Shown in pieces: positions 61,820 through 64,000 of a DNA stretch of 64,000 nucleotides. Numbering within the stretch: the first letter of the stretch is position 1; each line of letters starts with the position of its first letter. The notes under the pieces are model-generated. The model saw only the letters and a list, made by a program, of their open reading frames with translations, searched no databases and was not told the DNA's origin. The DNA lies in NCBI GenBank assembly GCA_004794655.1, contig SMMW01000584.1:1724501-1788500 (forward strand). The letters are read 5' to 3'. A program made the position numbers and the translations under genes. This DNA is from Marisa cornuarietis (Eukaryota; Mollusca; Gastropoda; Architaenioglossa; Ampullariidae).

Positions 61820-63399
61820 GATACGAACTTCCGGAATGCTTGCTGCTGCAGTGTGTGATTCGAACATCCACTACTCACGTCTGTAGTCAATGGAAACGGT
61901 TTTCAGGGGGACCTCCAAAGCGATACTGTATTGCGTGGTGCCTGGTCATAACGGATTTTCATTTGATCAACAACGACGCAAACTTTTGAATTTTTTTTAA
62001 GTTAATCTCACAGGGCAACGTACCTTAATGACCTATTCCTCCTCCACGCCCTCATCACCCCCCGACACTACTAGTTTCAGCAGCAGGAGCGGATCAATAC
62101 GCACAGAACACAAAAGACGCAGCAAGCTATTATTTCAACTGCCCTCGTCAGTGACCTCCAGGGGCTGTCAGGTCTCCTCATTATCCCGTCGCTACTTGTT
62201 TCTTGCTTCGAAAGCATGGTTTATGGTTAAAAAAATGACGTAAGTGACAAACGTCCCTCATCCCTCTCCGCCCCCAACAACAAAAATAAAGAGCGAACGT
62301 GGCCTAGAAAACATCAAGGACAGTGGCCTCTGCATGTGATCTAAAATGTAGCAGGAACTGCAGATTGCAGTTGTAAACATGCCGGTTATGCACGCAGATG
62401 ACATCGCAGACGTTTAGTGACTCTCCTCTGGCGTCCTTTTGCCGGTCATGGTTCCCTGTCACTGGTAGTGAAGCATACAGAATGTTCCACATCCCCTTCA
62501 TTTCTTCCTCGTTTGTGTCATCTCTTCTTTTCTGTTTAGTTCCCTCTGCAATTCTATCCTTTTGCATTGCTACACTCCTTCTTTTCTTCAGTTGGCCAGT
62601 CCATGAGATCACTCGTCTGTCCTGTTTGCAAGTCCTCAGTTACACGCTTCACTGATTTATCGATCGCGCAATCGATTGTGCTCCCCTTTTTTTTACGCGC
62701 GCTGTCTGGTCACTGAATAAATCATCAGAAACAGTTAAGGCGGAATCCCTGCCTGAAGTCCTTTCAACGACTCTTCTGCTGATTGTCTTCATTTCAGTGT
62801 GCAGTCATGCTTAAATCATTTACTGTGTACATACTGCAGCGCGACAGAACTTGTGGAAGAGTTTGTGATGTAAAATGACACGTGTGATAAAAGACGTACC
62901 CTTTGAATAAAATCTGACTTAATTCTGTAAAGAAAGTAGACGTGATTATCACGGCTTTCACTTGTAGGAACCCTTTAAGAGCAACGTTTCTTTGATAAAA
63001 AATAATAAATGTTCTGCAAATGCACGAAAAATAACTTGAACAAGACCGCAGTGAGGGCTCCGTTCTCGGCAAGATAAAGCGCACCGTTCTCGATAACAAA
63101 TAACAGCATCTCAACGACGGCGCTGAAGTTTTACGATGAAGAGAGAAGACGTGTAGAGATCATACATCATTCTCTGCATAGTCGTCGTCGTCGCATTGCC
63201 TTATCAACTGATTCGGGGAGGAAAAAAAGCTTGAGTAAACAGTACAGTTTTCTTGGGCATCTGCGAATTTTAAAAGCAAAAACATTGTATATGATGCACG
63301 GGTTCGACTGTGAGGGAAGTTATCCCAGCAGGACGGAGATAGTGTTATCGTCAGAAGCCAGTCGGCACGAGCCACGTGGGAGGGCGTTTTCACACGTTT

Positions 63400-63580
63400 T
63401 GCCCCAGGGTCTCGTCGTGATTCACATCCCTTCACTTCCGGGGTCCTCTCGCGATTTCATACTCTACACTTGACACTTTTCTCGTGATTTACAAACCTTC
63501 ACCGCCGGGGTCCTCTTGTGAGTCACATGCCTCACCTCACGGTCTTGGGATTCACACACTTTACCTCACGCTCCCATCGA
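63400..63580 (+). repeat. Degenerate minisatellite
   Basis: Units of roughly 30-60 bp carry GGGGTCCTCTxGTGAxTCACAxxCCTCAC variants, with four recognisable copies. Confidence 0.5.
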
Positions 63581-64000
63581 CCCCAGCAACTGTGCATCAT
63601 TAGACTTCATTAACCGTACACGCTTTTAACCCACGCAAAAAGCCAATCGGGTGTTCGAAAAAAAGGTGAGGTAAAATTACATGAATGATAATGTCAAAAA
63701 GCGAGAGAAAAGCGAGAGAGACAGAGAGACTTAATGGCTGGTACTTTTGACTGAAAATTCCTTTCACCTTGTATTGATTTCACCTTTTCAAAAGAATGCA
63801 ATGAAAGAGGAGGAAATTAGTTTACAGGAAAAAATCTCATCGACGGCCAGTGCTATGTCACGTACGTCACCTACATAGGTTGTGTCCAGAGAGGTGACGT
63901 GAACCTATAGGACCTAATAACAACCAAGGGCTTGATCCCTGCCCTAACAGCAGTTGCAATAGCTTACATTTTATGGCTTTGTGTCTGACATGATTTCTCG

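Larger units (their letters stand above)
60652..64000. other. Non-coding right end of the window
   Basis: Holds the TG/CG tract, a TATA/TG tract (61446-61490), the GACA array, GA-rich DNA at 61580-61610 and a degenerate minisatellite at 63.4 kb. No gene recognised. Confidence 0.45.

Overview
The window looks like the genome of a protostome animal, most likely a mollusc. It is AT-rich and intron-rich, crowded with (CA)n and tetranucleotide microsatellites, and carries several animal retrotransposon and DNA-transposon remnants. Nothing bacterial is present: no operons, no dense ORFs, and most long open frames are chance or repeat-derived. The organism call is inferred from the gene family and repeat style, not from a species marker.

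The one confidently recognised host gene lies on the minus strand at 14.0-18.6 kb. It is a three-coding-exon rhodopsin-class neuropeptide receptor of the DMSR/myosuppressin-receptor type. Its 402 codons assemble cleanly over two introns with GTAAGT donors and pyrimidine-rich acceptors. The leading exon also has a spliced 5' UTR, so the promoter must lie upstream of 18.6 kb. The larger intron holds a tRNA-derived SINE and a (CA)n tract.

Mobile DNA dominates the rest. (1) A CR1/L2-like LINE 3' fragment lies at about 3.05-3.70 kb, with two more copies of the same 3' end arranged tail-to-tail at 40.5 and 41.1-41.6 kb. (2) A decayed LINE with endonuclease and reverse transcriptase remnants lies at 30.0-32.3 kb. 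(3) A young 5'-truncated LINE of a related superfamily lies at 51.7-53.7 kb on the minus strand; it has a 14-bp target-site duplication and one frameshift. (4) A 772-bp PIF/Harbinger-type element lies at 42.97-43.75 kb, with 20-bp perfect terminal inverted repeats, a TTA target duplication and remnants of a transposase start. (5) Two copies of a ~268-bp MITE-like element lie at 33.4 and 59.6 kb; the first is inside one half of a diverged duplication whose other half (34.46-34.71 kb) lacks the insertion. (6) A 188-bp insertion flanked by 24-bp direct repeats lies at 56.1 kb.

A CpG-rich stretch at 35.9-36.6 kb ending in a strong donor, and a second CpG/CCAAT stretch at 46.5 kb, are candidate first exons or promoters. 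Between 47 and 61 kb several short minus-strand open stretches are bounded by plausible splice sites and may be exons of one or more unrecognised genes. They cannot be joined convincingly by eye and are given low confidence. No unambiguous new system was found. The points most worth checking are the receptor gene, the precisely bounded transposons, and the orphan exons.
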